From: Oceanobacillus limi
Lineage (GTDB): Bacteria > Bacillota > Bacilli > Bacillales > Amphibacillaceae
NCBI RefSeq assembly: GCF_900111445.1
Contig: NZ_FOHE01000004.1
Coordinates: 1-64,000, forward strand
DNA length: 64,000 nucleotides
Direction of reading: 5' to 3'
Both the position numbers and the translations under genes were made by a program. A model generated the notes under the pieces. It made no database searches, was not told the DNA's origin, and saw nothing but the letters and a program-made list of their open reading frames with translations. Every line of letters begins with the position of its first letter. Positions within the stretch are counted from its first letter, which is position 1. Below are positions 55,371-64,000 of this stretch, in pieces.

Positions 55371-56126
55371 TTAAAAATACACACAAATCCGTTTATCATC
55401 GATATTCTGAATATCAATATCCATATCATAGATATCCTTTAATACACATTGATCAATGACATCACATGTACGACCATGCTTAATGATTTTCCCATCCTTT
55501 AGAGCAACAATGTGATCTGAGTAGCAAGAAGCAAAGTTGATATCATGTATCACAATTAATATAGTCTTCCCTAACTCATCTACTAGTCTCCGTAATGTCT
55601 TCATAATTTGAACAGAATGTCTCATATCCAAATTATTCAGTGGCTCATCAAGTAAAATGTACTCTGTATCCTGAGCTAAAACCATCGCTATATGGGCACG
55701 TTGTCTCTGACCACCACTTAACTCATCTAGATATTTATTTTGAATCTCTCCTAGTTCCATGTAATCAATTGCTTCATCAACCTTTTCCTGGTCTTCTTTC
55801 GTTAGTTTCCCTTGAGAATATGGAAACCTTCCAAACCCAACCAATTCCCGGACTGTCAATTTTAAATTAATAGAATTCGATTGCTTTAAAATTGAGATTT
55901 TTTTAGCTAACTCATTATTTTTCGTTTTCATAATATCTTGACCATCAATCGTGATTTCCCCATTGTCCTTTGCAATAAGGCGACTGATCATTGAGATTAA
56001 CGTACTTTTTCCTGCACCGTTAGGGCCAATGAACGATGTAATGGTTCCTTTTTCTATTGATAAGGAAACATCGTCAACAACCTTCTTTTGGTTATACAAT
56101 TTGAATACATTTTTAATATCTACCAT
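55371..56126 (-). CDS. yclP: siderophore ABC ATPase YclP
   Basis: A 251-residue FepC-type ATPase: Walker A GPNGAGKSTL, signature LSGGQRQRAHIA, Walker B YILLDEPLNNLD and H-loop VIHDINFA. It energises iron-siderophore uptake by YclNO. It starts behind AAAGGAG and overlaps the yclO stop by seven bases. Its length equals that of B. subtilis YclP within one residue. Confidence 0.93.
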   Translation of the reverse strand: MVDIKNVFKLYNQKKVVDDVSLSIEKGTITSFIGPNGAGKSTLISMISRLIAKDNGEITIDGQDIMKTKNNELAKKISILKQSNSINLKLTVRELVGFGRFPYSQGKLTKEDQEKVDEAIDYMELGEIQNKYLDELSGGQRQRAHIAMVLAQDTEYILLDEPLNNLDMRHSVQIMKTLRRLVDELGKTILIVIHDINFASCYSDHIVALKDGKIIKHGRTCDVIDQCVLKDIYDMDIDIQNIDDKRICVYF

Positions 56127-57070
56127 GATTTATTCTCCTTTAACAAAAGATATATAAAGTAAATGCCACCAATGAAGTTAATAATCACACTGATAGTTGT
56201 ATTAAATGTAAATATTTTTTCAACAATGAACTGTCCACCTATTAATGCAATAATGCTAATAAATACTGCACCTAAAATAATATAGAAGTGGCGGAAAGTC
56301 TTCATTAATTCATAAGACACATTGACAACAAGCAGTCCCAAAAATGTTATCGGACCAATTAATGCAGTTGAAACAGAAATTAGGATCGCAACGATTATTA
56401 GTAACCGTTTCACAATGTAATCATACGGAACACCTAAATTAATCGCTTCATCTTTTCCTAACGCCATGACATCTAAATATTTATAAAAACGCATAAAGTA
56501 AATTAATGTAGCTACTATGATGACGATAGATATATATACTAAATCTGTATTTACGTTATTGACACTGGCAAACATTCTATCCTGTGCAACCATAAACTCA
56601 TTCGGATCAATCAGCACTTGCATAAAGTCTGTAAAGCTACCAAAGAACGTTCCTAGGATCATTCCTATTAATAGTAGAAAGTAGATATTATTCTTTTCTC
56701 CTCTAAATAAGAATCGATAAAGAATTAATGAAAACAGTATCATAATGCCAATTGATACTAAATAGTTGATATTACTACTCATCATAACAAGAGAATTAGC
56801 GCCAAAAATAAAGATAATAAACGTCTGAACTAGCATATAAAGCGAATCTAATCCTAATACGCTGGGAGTTAATATTCGGTTGTTTGTAATTGTCATAAAA
56901 ACTGTCGTTGAAAAAGCAATAGCTCCACCAGTTAACATAATTGCAACAACCTTTATGACTCTCCTCGGTAGTATGTAGCCAATATTCCCACGTAAATCAT
57001 AGAAAATATAAAGCGCCGCGAGCAATATCGCTATGATAGCTAAGATAATTGTCTTTTTTTTATAGCCCAT
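56120..57070 (-). CDS. yclO: siderophore ABC permease YclO
   Basis: A 316-residue FecCD-type permease with eight or more membrane helices and the family motifs NNRILTPSVLGLDSLY and LGVPYDYIVKRLLIIVAI in the ATPase-contact loop, then GPITFLGLLVVN. It forms the uptake channel with YclN and overlaps yclN by 11 bases and yclP by seven, so the three are translationally coupled. Confidence 0.93.
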   Translation of the reverse strand: MGYKKKTIILAIIAILLAALYIFYDLRGNIGYILPRRVIKVVAIMLTGGAIAFSTTVFMTITNNRILTPSVLGLDSLYMLVQTFIIFIFGANSLVMMSSNINYLVSIGIMILFSLILYRFLFRGEKNNIYFLLLIGMILGTFFGSFTDFMQVLIDPNEFMVAQDRMFASVNNVNTDLVYISIVIIVATLIYFMRFYKYLDVMALGKDEAINLGVPYDYIVKRLLIIVAILISVSTALIGPITFLGLLVVNVSYELMKTFRHFYIILGAVFISIIALIGGQFIVEKIFTFNTTISVIINFIGGIYFIYLLLKENKSW

Positions 57071-58013
57071 ATTTCTTTCTCCTTACCAACAGGTAGATGA
57101 ATATCCCACTACCTATAACTCCAACCGTTAAGCTGATTGGAATTTCATATGGATAGATGATAACTCTACCAATAACATCACAAAACAGTACGAAAATTGC
57201 TCCTAATAATGCTGTATGTATTAAAGATTTTTTCAGGTGGTCTCCACGGTATATGGTAACGATGTTTGGAATAATTAGACCTAAGAAAGGGATAACCCCA
57301 ACCGTCAAAACAACAGAAGCTGTTACAAGAGCAACAATAATCAATCCAAGATTAACAACCTGTCGGTAATTAAGTCCTAAATTCTTTGAAAAGTCCTCCC
57401 CCATTCCAGCAATTGTAAATTTGTTTGCATAGAAGAAAGCCATTGCTAAAATTGGAATGCTCACATATAAAAGCTCGTAGTTCCCACTCATAATCATGGA
57501 AAAGTCACCTTGCATCCAAGAGGACATGTTTTGAATTAAATCATTGCGATAGGCAAAAAATGTAGAGATCGAGCTTATAATATTTCCAAACATTAAGCCT
57601 ACTAATGGGATGAATACTGCATCTTTAAACTTAATTTTTTCTAATATCTTCATAAACACAAGGGTTCCAATTAGGGCAAAGACAAATGATACAAGCATTT
57701 TTTGAATTGGACTTGCTGCTGTAAAAATCATTAGTGAAACGAGTATTCCTAATCTAGCTGAATCCAAAGTTCCAGCTGTTGTAGGTGAAACAAACTTATT
57801 TCGACTTAGCTGTTGCATGATTAGTCCACATATACTCATACTCATACCCGCAATAAGGATACTTACTAATCTTGGTAAGCGACTTACGAGTAGAATTTGC
57901 GCCTGATCCTCCGTTAATTGAAATAGATCCAACGGCGTCACATTTGATACCCCAATAAACACGGACATACCTGATAATATAATTAGAGTTAAAGCCAAGT
58001 AACGTATCTTCAT
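57060..58013 (-). CDS. yclN: siderophore ABC permease YclN
   Basis: A 317-residue FecCD-type permease with eight or more helices, the early motif LVSRLPRLVSILIAGMSMSICGLIMQ, FVSPTTAGTLDSARLG, and the ATPase-contact helix LGLNYRQVVNLGLI followed by GVIPFLGLIIPNIV. It is the first gene of yclNOP(Q), behind GAGGAC and under a Fur-box match. The N-O-P-Q order is that of the B. subtilis petrobactin operon. Confidence 0.93.
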   Translation of the reverse strand: MKIRYLALTLIILSGMSVFIGVSNVTPLDLFQLTEDQAQILLVSRLPRLVSILIAGMSMSICGLIMQQLSRNKFVSPTTAGTLDSARLGILVSLMIFTAASPIQKMLVSFVFALIGTLVFMKILEKIKFKDAVFIPLVGLMFGNIISSISTFFAYRNDLIQNMSSWMQGDFSMIMSGNYELLYVSIPILAMAFFYANKFTIAGMGEDFSKNLGLNYRQVVNLGLIIVALVTASVVLTVGVIPFLGLIIPNIVTIYRGDHLKKSLIHTALLGAIFVLFCDVIGRVIIYPYEIPISLTVGVIGSGIFIYLLVRRKKYGL

Positions 58014-58062
58014 AAAATAGTCCTCAATTGCTTTTTATTTAGAAATAATTCAACTAATTAAT

Positions 58063-58128
58063 AAGAATGATATTCATTATCAATTAGATCTTATACGTTG
58101 AGTATAGCATAATTGTGATTTCCGTCAA
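58063..58128 (-). promoter_or_regulatory. ycl promoter and Fur box
   Basis: On the minus strand TTGACG (58123-58128), a 16-base spacer and TATACT (58101-58106) form the promoter. A 19-base Fur-box match (GATAATGAATATCATTCTT, 58063-58081 complement) agrees with the GATAATGATAATCATTATC consensus at 15 of 19 positions. It sits just after the start, where iron-bound Fur would block transcription. Confidence 0.88.
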
Positions 58129-58205
58129 CAAAAAGATAATGTCATTATTCTACAAATTTCAAATAATTGCTAGGTTTCTATACTAATAGGCATAATTATG
58201 CAAAC

Positions 58206-58244
58206 TAAAAAAAGACTTGTTAGATCTATTTTCCAACAAGTCTT
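58206..58244 (-). terminator. chemoreceptor terminator
   Basis: On the minus strand AGACTTGTT, a 13-base loop, AACAAGTCT and seven T follow the chemoreceptor stop. Confidence 0.9.
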
Positions 58245-58252
58245 AGTCACTA

Positions 58253-59719
58253 TTACAATATATTTTTTGCTACAAGCTCGGTTTCTTTCATATCACGACC
58301 GATCGTTTCACTTTTGTTATTAAGATTTTCTACTGTTGCGCTCATTTCCTCCAAAGCAGCGGAAGCCTGTTCAATAATTGCTGCCAACTCGCTTGTAGCT
58401 TGATCAACAATAGAAGAATTTTCTTTCACATTGTTCGCTAATTCTTGAAAACTGACAAAACGACGATTGGTCTCTTCCATATGAAGGGAAAGATCACTAA
58501 AAGCGTGATTCACTTTTTCTGTTTTATCGAGATTTTTCTGGACCATCTGTATATTTTCATTCATTATTTTTAGTGCGGAATCATTCGTACCATTTACTTC
58601 TTCCAAGTTACTAGTAATTCTTTCAGCAGTATTATTAGTCATCTCTGCTAACTTTCTAATTTCATCAGCAACAACTGCAAATCCCTTTCCTGATTCTCCA
58701 GCTCTGGCAGCTTCAATAGATGCATTTAATGCAAGGAGATTCGTTTGTTCACTTACATTAATAATATCTTGGGAAAAAGTATTTGTTTCCAGAATTTTAT
58801 CAGATAGTAAATGAAATGTAGTGCTAAGCTCTTGGATATGTTCTCGAAATTGATTTATATTATCAGTAAGTTCATCTGATAATCCTTTCCCATTTTGCGC
58901 AGTTTCCTTAGCCCTGTCAAAATCTTGTTTAAGGGATCCTGTCTCATGTAGCATTTTGGATAAATGGGATAATGTATCTTGAACACTCTGAGCAATATCT
59001 GCTATTTTTTCATTTTGAATCGAACTGCCTGTAGCTACTTCGGAAATAGCTTCGTTTATTTCCCCTTGGGATATAACATTCCCCTGTATTTTTTCATTTA
59101 CAACGGTTATTTTTTCAGTAATTTGATTTACTTGCACTTCTAAATTATGTTTATTCCTTTCTTTTTCCAAAGATTCTTGTTCTGTCTTAACTAAAAGATT
59201 TTCAATTTGATTAAATTGTTTTCTGTTTAAATAAATTAACACTCCTGAAATTACTCCAGACAGGAAATAGGTTAACAATGCCAGTGCTAAATTTTCTTTC
59301 AGATACTGTACTTCAACACCTGCTGCTAAACCATTGTATACAATACCTATCCCCCCAAGAACAAATCCTATTAAAAACACGGGTAACATGAGAAATGTTG
59401 TAGTCAAAAAGAGCAAAAAGTAAAAGATTATTAATATAGACAACGTACTACCGAAAAGATAAATTCCAACAAAAGTAAATATGAAAGAAATACCTACGAT
59501 AAAATATGGATATAACGTATCTTTCTTTACTAAGAATTTTATAACTACATAACCTAACAATAGACATACCAACTCAACTCCATAATAAATCCCTTTTTCT
59601 GAGGCACCTTGGAGTAAAGCTAAAGTTAATCCACTAACTAACGAAAAAGAAAAAGCCACAAGCGTTAATACATTTTTCTTTCTAACATCTTCTAATTTAA
59701 GTTGCATTGCTTTTGTCAT
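58253..59719 (-). CDS. methyl-accepting chemotaxis protein with six-helix membrane domain
   Basis: A 488-residue chemoreceptor. Six or so membrane helices occupy residues 18-165 with only short loops, in place of the usual two helices and large extracellular sensor. A coiled-coil region leads to the signalling hairpin tip ([31 protein letters not shown]). It likely senses a membrane-related, light, redox or energy cue, since no external ligand domain is seen (inference). The ATG follows GGGGGGAAA. A GCCGATAA element upstream fits the -10 of motility sigma factor D. Confidence 0.9.
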   Translation of the reverse strand: MTKAMQLKLEDVRKKNVLTLVAFSFSLVSGLTLALLQGASEKGIYYGVELVCLLLGYVVIKFLVKKDTLYPYFIVGISFIFTFVGIYLFGSTLSILIIFYFLLFLTTTFLMLPVFLIGFVLGGIGIVYNGLAAGVEVQYLKENLALALLTYFLSGVISGVLIYLNRKQFNQIENLLVKTEQESLEKERNKHNLEVQVNQITEKITVVNEKIQGNVISQGEINEAISEVATGSSIQNEKIADIAQSVQDTLSHLSKMLHETGSLKQDFDRAKETAQNGKGLSDELTDNINQFREHIQELSTTFHLLSDKILETNTFSQDIINVSEQTNLLALNASIEAARAGESGKGFAVVADEIRKLAEMTNNTAERITSNLEEVNGTNDSALKIMNENIQMVQKNLDKTEKVNHAFSDLSLHMEETNRRFVSFQELANNVKENSSIVDQATSELAAIIEQASAALEEMSATVENLNNKSETIGRDMKETELVAKNIL

Positions 59720-59758
59720 TTCGTTTCCCCCCGGTATAATTGAGTACTTACATACTTA

Positions 59759-59766
59759 TTATCGGC
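59759..59766 (-). promoter_or_regulatory. sigma-D-like -10 element
   Basis: The minus strand has GCCGATAA, a perfect match to the B. subtilis sigma-D -10, 40 bases before the chemoreceptor ATG. A clean TAAA-type -35 at the usual distance is not seen. Confidence 0.45.
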
Positions 59767-59856
59767 TTCTCACTTATAACAATGAATGACTTTATAGGAA
59801 AAAATACCCGTAAACAAGTTTCGTTTTGGCTTTTCCTTGGGATTGATAAGCTAAAA

Positions 59857-59908
59857 TAGCACCCTTTTCTGCACAATGACCAATCGTCAAATGCTATTAA
59901 GAGTGCTA
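59857..59908 (-). terminator. hairpin after the DsbA-like gene
   Basis: On the minus strand TAGCACTCTT and AAGGGTGCTA pair (nine of ten) around a 32-base loop and are followed by TTTTA. It lies about 110 bases beyond the DsbA-like stop, so the assignment is tentative. Confidence 0.5.
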
Positions 59909-60016
59909 CTTAAGTCTATAATCTTTTAAATCATCAACCTAAAACATTTGCATGAAATGCTATTCACAAAGCCACTTCATAAAAAACGGAATATATTCTA
60001 GTGACTCGGTAATATT

Positions 60017-60736
60017 TTATTCTTCTTCCATACAACCATCATCCGTACAATACGTTGTTTTCGATGTTTTTGGATTTAAGGATTGTAAGGTTGGTTTCTC
60101 CTGTTCTTCTTCCCATACTTTTTCTAGAACTTCCGAGAAAACTTCAACAGGCTGGGCTCCCGAAACAGCATATTTCTCATTAAAAACGAAAAACGGTACA
60201 CCTTGAACGCCAATTTGTTTTGCAGTATCTTCATCCTCACGCACACGTGATCTATATTGATCCGTTTTTAGTACAGATAAGACCTCTTCTTTGTTTAGCC
60301 CTACTTCACCAGCTAGATCTACAAGTGTATCCAAATCACTGATTAACTTAGACTCGGTAAAATAGGCATGCAACAATCGTTCTGTCATTTCTTTCCCTTT
60401 ACCTTGCTTATTAGCATAATGCGCCAGACGATGTGCATCAAACGTATTGGTATGTTGCATCGTCTCAAAATTATAAGTCAATCCAACTTCCGCTGCTTGT
60501 TTTTTCATATTATCATTCATGTTTTTGGCTTTTTCAACTGTCATTCCATATTTATTTGCTAATAACTCATGAACCGTTTTCCCAGGGTTTTTATCAGCAT
60601 TTGGATCAAGCTCATAGCTTTTATATTCGATATCAACTGCATCTTTATTTGGAAAATTCTCTAAAGCCGATTCTAGTCTACGTTTTCCAATGTAACAAAA
60701 TGGACAGACAAAATCAGACCAAACTTCTATCTTCAT
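60017..60736 (-). CDS. DsbA-family (FrnE-like) oxidoreductase
   Basis: A 239-residue cytoplasmic thioredoxin-fold protein with an inserted helical domain. It opens with KIEVWSDFVCPFCYIG (Cys11 and Cys14), and the cis-proline motif is GVQGVPFFVF. It belongs to the FrnE/2-hydroxychromene isomerase-like branch, some members of which are oxidative-stress disulfide isomerases. A C-terminal CTDDGC pair adds two further Cys. I start at ATG 60736, since GAGGTG lies just before; the GTG at 60745 overlaps that site. Confidence 0.88.
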   Translation of the reverse strand: MKIEVWSDFVCPFCYIGKRRLESALENFPNKDAVDIEYKSYELDPNADKNPGKTVHELLANKYGMTVEKAKNMNDNMKKQAAEVGLTYNFETMQHTNTFDAHRLAHYANKQGKGKEMTERLLHAYFTESKLISDLDTLVDLAGEVGLNKEEVLSVLKTDQYRSRVREDEDTAKQIGVQGVPFFVFNEKYAVSGAQPVEVFSEVLEKVWEEEQEKPTLQSLNPKTSKTTYCTDDGCMEEE

Positions 60737-60802
60737 TTCTTGCACCTCGCTTATGACAACATTTTAGCACAGGTCTATTGCGGTTGGAAGTTATTCTGCT
60801 TA

Positions 60803-61669
60803 TTAATGCGGCCTTTCCTCTTGATCATCAACGTATTTTCCGTAATCCGGAAGGGCCACTTTATCAAACGTTTGTTTTAGACTTCTTAATCCTTCCTTCA
60901 AATCCAGTCCCCCCATCGCTTGTCCGTGTCCTGGAATAACAATAGCTGGGTTTAAGTCAGCTAAAGTCTCAACAGAACGCTTTGCAGCTTTCCAATCCGT
61001 TGTTAAATATCTAGGGGGACCATTTACTTCTGGTTCTTGTACGAACACCTTAGAAAAAGAATCCTGTCTCACTGTTATAAATGCATCTCCGGATAATAAT
61101 AAAGAGTCTGATTCTCGATAAAAGGATACATGTCCTGGGGAATGTCCAGGGGTGTGAATCCATTTCCACCCTTCCAACCCAGGGATCTGTTGATCTTGGG
61201 GTAAAGCTTTTAAATAAGGACTAATGTTAATCGGTTCATTCGGATACATAGCTGAAATTTTCGCTAATAGCCCCCCTTCTACGGTTACATCTGGCTCGGG
61301 GTAACTTCTCTCACCAGTTAAGTACGGGAATTCGAGCTCATGTGCATATACCGGAACCTGCCATTCCTCTAATAAATCAACTAAAGAACCAACATGATCA
61401 AAATGACCATGTGTAAGAATAATTGCCTCAGGAATTTTTTCCGTTCCAAAGCGATTACGTATCGTTTCTTTAATTTCTTGGGCTGAGCCAGGTAATCCTG
61501 CATCCACTAAGACCCATTTATCATCATCAGGATTCCCAATTAAAATAATGTTTACGATTTGGTCTGTGTAATAATAAACATCTGTTCCAACTTCTTGGCC
61601 AGTTTTACTTGCAATAGAAGTCATCGGTATAAACTTATGATCCTCACTTTTATTTATATCTTTACCCAT
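60803..61669 (-). CDS. metallo-beta-lactamase-fold hydrolase
   Basis: A 288-residue MBL-fold protein with the dinuclear zinc motif THGHFDH (His87, His89, Asp91, His92), TPGHSPGHVSFY, LSGDAF and IPGHG as the remaining ligands. It is of the broad glyoxalase II / lactonase-like type and the substrate is unknown. ATG 61669 lies five bases after AGGTGAG; a GTG at 61678 overlaps that site. It is apparently monocistronic on the minus strand. Confidence 0.88.
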   Translation of the reverse strand: MGKDINKSEDHKFIPMTSIASKTGQEVGTDVYYYTDQIVNIILIGNPDDDKWVLVDAGLPGSAQEIKETIRNRFGTEKIPEAIILTHGHFDHVGSLVDLLEEWQVPVYAHELEFPYLTGERSYPEPDVTVEGGLLAKISAMYPNEPINISPYLKALPQDQQIPGLEGWKWIHTPGHSPGHVSFYRESDSLLLSGDAFITVRQDSFSKVFVQEPEVNGPPRYLTTDWKAAKRSVETLADLNPAIVIPGHGQAMGGLDLKEGLRSLKQTFDKVALPDYGKYVDDQEERPH

Positions 61670-61723
61670 CTTTCTCACCTACTTTTTTTACTAGTATTTG
61701 AAGGTTGTTGGAATTTAACCAAC

Positions 61724-61756
61724 AAAAAAGAGTTAAAGCGATATGCTTTAACCCTC
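61724..61756 (-). terminator. fni terminator
   Basis: On the minus strand AGGGTTAAAGC, a four-base loop, CGCTTTAACTC and six T; it overlaps the fni stop. Confidence 0.9.
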
Positions 61757-62800
61757 TAATAATGATTTCCCCATGATTTCCACGCGGTTTGTATTTTTTA
61801 ATTCCTTAAGATCCTTCACACCAATTCCAAACATCGCAATTTTTAATTCAAACTCGATTTGTTCCATCACTCGATTCACTGCCTCTGCTGATTCCGTAGC
61901 CGCTTGCAATAGCGTACGGGCAAACCCAATCATGTCGGCACCAATTGTTATCGCTTTAGCAGCATCAAGCCCTGTTTTCATACCACCACTTGCAACTACT
62001 GGGACTTGATGCAAATTATTTTTCACAGATACAATACAGTCCTTTGTAGGGATGCCCCAATTGTTAAATGCTTCTGCTGCAGCTTTTCGAAGTGGATCTT
62101 TTGATCGTAACTTTTCAACCTGACTCCATGATGTTCCACCAGCACCGGATACATCAATATAAGCTACACCAGCATCATGTAATTTACGTGCGACCGTACC
62201 ATCAATACCAAAACCAACTTCTTTTACTCCAACAGGAACCGTTAGTTGTTTACATACTTCTTCTATTTTAGGTAGTAAATCTTCAAAATTGAGATCCCCT
62301 TCATCCTGAATAATCTCTTGCAAACTGTTTAGATGAAGATAAAGGGAATCAGCTTCTGTTAAGTCCACTAGCTTTTGTGCTTCGTCTGCACCATATCCAT
62401 AGTTCAATTGAACTGCACCTAAATTTGCAATTATAGGAACCGTTGGGGCATACTTACGGATTAAAAAAGAGTCCTGATGCTTGTCTCCTTCTAAAATAGC
62501 CCTTGTCGAACCTAATGCAATTGCCCAACCTCGTTCTTCAGCTGCAATTGCTAAATTGCGATTAATCTCAGCAGCCATTTCCGAACCACCTGTCATGGAA
62601 CTCACTAGAAATGGAGCTTGTAAAGTTTTATCCAGAAAACGAGTTTCTAATTTGATGTCATGAAAATTAACCTCTGGTAATGCATTATGTATAAAAGAAA
62701 TTCCCTCTAGGCCTGTCGATTTGTTGACACCTTCTACATTGTCTGTCAGACAAATACGAATATGCTCTGTTTTCCGTTTGTTAATCCCTTCTTCTGCCAC
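61748..62800 (-). CDS. fni: type 2 isopentenyl-diphosphate delta-isomerase
   Basis: A 350-residue FMN- and NAD(P)H-dependent TIM-barrel isomerase (IDI-2): RKTEHIRIC at the N-terminus, PFLVSSMTGGS, GVKEVGFGID, the SGAGGTSW phosphate-binding loop and ASGGMKTGLDAAKAITIGADMIGFAR. It interconverts IPP and DMAPP. Firmicutes with the MEP route carry it as an accessory enzyme. It starts at GTG 62800 behind AGGAGTG. Confidence 0.95.
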   Translation of the reverse strand: MAEEGINKRKTEHIRICLTDNVEGVNKSTGLEGISFIHNALPEVNFHDIKLETRFLDKTLQAPFLVSSMTGGSEMAAEINRNLAIAAEERGWAIALGSTRAILEGDKHQDSFLIRKYAPTVPIIANLGAVQLNYGYGADEAQKLVDLTEADSLYLHLNSLQEIIQDEGDLNFEDLLPKIEEVCKQLTVPVGVKEVGFGIDGTVARKLHDAGVAYIDVSGAGGTSWSQVEKLRSKDPLRKAAAEAFNNWGIPTKDCIVSVKNNLHQVPVVASGGMKTGLDAAKAITIGADMIGFARTLLQAATESAEAVNRVMEQIEFELKIAMFGIGVKDLKELKNTNRVEIMGKSLLEG

Positions 62801-62985
62801 TTTTAAACACTCCTAAATTCTATTTATTCATGGTAACATGAGTAATTGTATCTTTTTCAAGATTTCCAAGAGGTGATCGAACACCTATCATTACTTTTAT
62901 CATACCAATAATTTGATTAAATGTAATGGGATAACCGTATTCACTTTACTTGCATTGCCATAATTCCTTCTTTGTTCATATGGCG

Positions 62986-63014
62986 GAATGAGGATTCACC
63001 TCGAACAATAACGG
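62986..63014. repeat. weak copy of the GGAACC-type repeat
   Basis: GCGGAATGAGG here equals the complement of the 7862-7902 unit (CCTCATTCCGC) and is followed by diverged sequence (ATTCACCTCG). It is a partial copy at best. Confidence 0.4.
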
Positions 63015-63055
63015 AATCCCCATTTCACTAATGTTTAGAGAAATTCACAAACGAT

Positions 63056-63595
63056 CTAATTAGTATGTGCCTTCTTGGGAAAAATCGTATAGCTAAAACT
63101 GATTACAAAATCAATAACAAGTACCACCGACCATAATTGTAGTGTTCGCAATAATGCAGCGGTTTGATCCGGATTATCAATAAATAAAATAATCCCTGCC
63201 AATATAGTTCCTCCTACCAACCATGACAGGAAATGGCGGAACCACCCATCTCGTTCTTGCTTTGCATATTCCTTTCCGTATTTCTTCTTTTTTTCCGGCT
63301 TTACCCCATTGGCAAGTCGATAAGAGAACTGCTCATCTGCCCATTTTATCATTCGATGCCCAAACGCAATACTGACACCAATATAAATCGCTGCAACTCC
63401 ATGGACAGTTGATGCAATCGCTCCATTCTTTAAATCGACCACTGTAGCAATTAAAAGAATGATATCAACAATCGGTGTGCAAATTAGAAATATTCCTCCA
63501 AGCTTCTTCTTTTTGAAAATATATCTTGTAACTAATCCCAATAGGACAAAAATCCAAAAACCTATTTCACAAGCAATGATTAACCAACCAATCAT
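63056..63595 (-). CDS. integral membrane protein (YmcC-like)
   Basis: A 179-residue protein with about five hydrophobic helices, a conserved-looking centre (VDLKNGAIASTVHGVAAIYIGVSIAFGHRMIKWAD) and a Lys-rich loop before the last two helices. The pattern recalls Bacillus YmcC, a membrane protein of unknown role (from memory, not verified). The ATG lies behind AAAGGGGAG. It is divergent from a TetR gene 84 bases away, which may regulate it. Confidence 0.72.
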   Translation of the reverse strand: MIGWLIIACEIGFWIFVLLGLVTRYIFKKKKLGGIFLICTPIVDIILLIATVVDLKNGAIASTVHGVAAIYIGVSIAFGHRMIKWADEQFSYRLANGVKPEKKKKYGKEYAKQERDGWFRHFLSWLVGGTILAGIILFIDNPDQTAALLRTLQLWSVVLVIDFVISFSYTIFPKKAHTN

Positions 63596-63679
63596 AATTC
63601 CGCTCCCCTTTATTTAGCACAATTGTACCAAAATAGTAACACACTTATCTTTTAAATACAACTGTGTTAAAATAACTAT

Positions 63680-64000
63680 ATGCCAAAAAAAGTAGATCAT
63701 GAAAAACGTAGAATTCAAATAGCGGAAGCAACCTGGAAAGTTATTATTGATGATGGATTGGAGCAGGCTTCGGTGAGGAAAATCGCTACAACAGCAGGAC
63801 TGTCGGTTGGCGCTTTACGTCATTACTTCTCCTCCCAATCAGATTTACTATCCTATTCCATGGAACTTGTTTCTAACCGGGTCAAACAACGTATCCAAAC
63901 AACAGCCTATAATGGCCCGCCATTGGAAATGCTGACTAATGTTATCAGCGAATTGCTACCAATTGACGAGGATCGACGAATTGAAATGGAGGTATGGTTT
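63680..64000 (+). CDS. TetR-family regulator, 3' end outside the window
   Basis: The first 107 codons are visible and run to the window edge without a stop. The N-terminal helix-turn-helix is clear: RRIQIAEATWKVIIDDGLEQ, then VRKIATTAGLSVGALRHYFSSQSDLL. The ligand domain is cut off. No ribosome site precedes the ATG; a TAAAAT -10-like element ends 7 bases before it, so it may be leaderless. It is divergent from the YmcC-like gene, a common arrangement for a TetR repressor and its target. Confidence 0.88.
   Translation, partial: MPKKVDHEKRRIQIAEATWKVIIDDGLEQASVRKIATTAGLSVGALRHYFSSQSDLLSYSMELVSNRVKQRIQTTAYNGPPLEMLTNVISELLPIDEDRRIEMEVWF

Noticed and set aside
1-64000. tRNA or rRNA genes, CRISPR arrays, prophage, intact insertion sequences, toxin-antitoxin or defence islands
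   Set aside because: I looked for their usual signs (CCA-ended cloverleaf, regularly spaced repeats, transposase or integrase motifs, nuclease clusters) and saw none.

Overview
The window is a stretch of low-GC Gram-positive chromosome, almost certainly from a spore-forming, salt-adapted member of the Bacillaceae (Oceanobacillus/Virgibacillus type). Pointers are the AGGAGG-type ribosome binding sites, frequent TTG/GTG starts, a YteA-type sporulation protein, CssRS-HtrB, a T-box leader, a TreR/TreP/TreA operon of Bacillus type, a petrobactin-type (YclNOPQ) iron uptake operon, and an EhuBCDA ectoine/hydroxyectoine importer, which suggests a moderately halophilic habitat. The species cannot be fixed from the sequence alone. 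I see no rRNA or tRNA gene, no CRISPR array, no prophage and no intact insertion sequence. The window is mostly core and metabolic genes separated by intergenic patches that carry short degenerate Bacillaceae repeats.

Layout. 0.1-3.1 kb (minus): a two-component system of YkoGH type with a double PepSY-domain membrane protein. 3.2-7.5 kb: a glyoxalase-like protein, a thioredoxin-like protein, a DUF368/PopT lipid-carrier translocase, a PadR regulator with a DUF1129-like partner, and a CapA-type lipoprotein gene broken by a one-base frameshift. 7.5-8.2 kb: gene-free repeat patch. 8.2-10.6 kb: thiolase and small membrane proteins. 10.6-15.0 kb (minus): trehalose operon treP-treA-treR with two TreR operators. 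15.1-21 kb: TypA, the CssRS secretion-stress system and its divergent HtrB protease, and a zinc-ribbon membrane protein. 21.5-27.4 kb: YteA, an ElaA-like acetyltransferase, a hydroxyacid dehydrogenase, a methyltransferase, cold-shock protein, TrhO tRNA hydroxylase and a glutathione peroxidase. 27.4-30.8 kb (minus): an M20 amidohydrolase followed by an ArtPQR-like amino-acid ABC importer. 31.2-33.0 kb (minus): prolyl-tRNA synthetase under a T-box. 33.2-39.1 kb: small membrane protein, pyridoxal kinase, DUF456 protein, a plsY-like pseudogene cut at a repeat, a CwlK-like peptidase, an MhqO-like dioxygenase, and a panE-small protein-oxidoreductase operon. 39.5-42.8 kb: ehuBCDA. 42.9-45.3 kb (minus): murB, a DUF454 protein and histidinol-phosphatase. 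45.4-52.9 kb: hisZGDBHAF(IE)C. 53-58 kb (minus): a SurA-N lipoprotein and yclNOPQ. 58.2-64 kb: chemoreceptor, DsbA-like oxidoreductase, MBL hydrolase, type 2 IPP isomerase, a membrane protein and the 5' end of a TetR gene.

How genes work together. The nine-gene his operon plus the divergent phosphatase give every dedicated step of histidine synthesis, with the short HisG needing HisZ. TreP imports and phosphorylates trehalose, TreA splits the phosphate ester and TreR controls both. Ehu recovers compatible solutes. CssRS senses misfolded exported protein and HtrB degrades it. YclNOPQ is preceded by a strong Fur-box match.

I did not find an obviously new multi-gene system. The most useful second looks are three tandem octamers in the hisZ leader, the missing canonical start and the hairpin in front of ehuC, the frameshifted capA, the plsY remnant ending at a repeat, the palindrome in the presumed ehuB promoter, and a GGAACC-rich repeat with near-identical inverted copies 23 kb apart.
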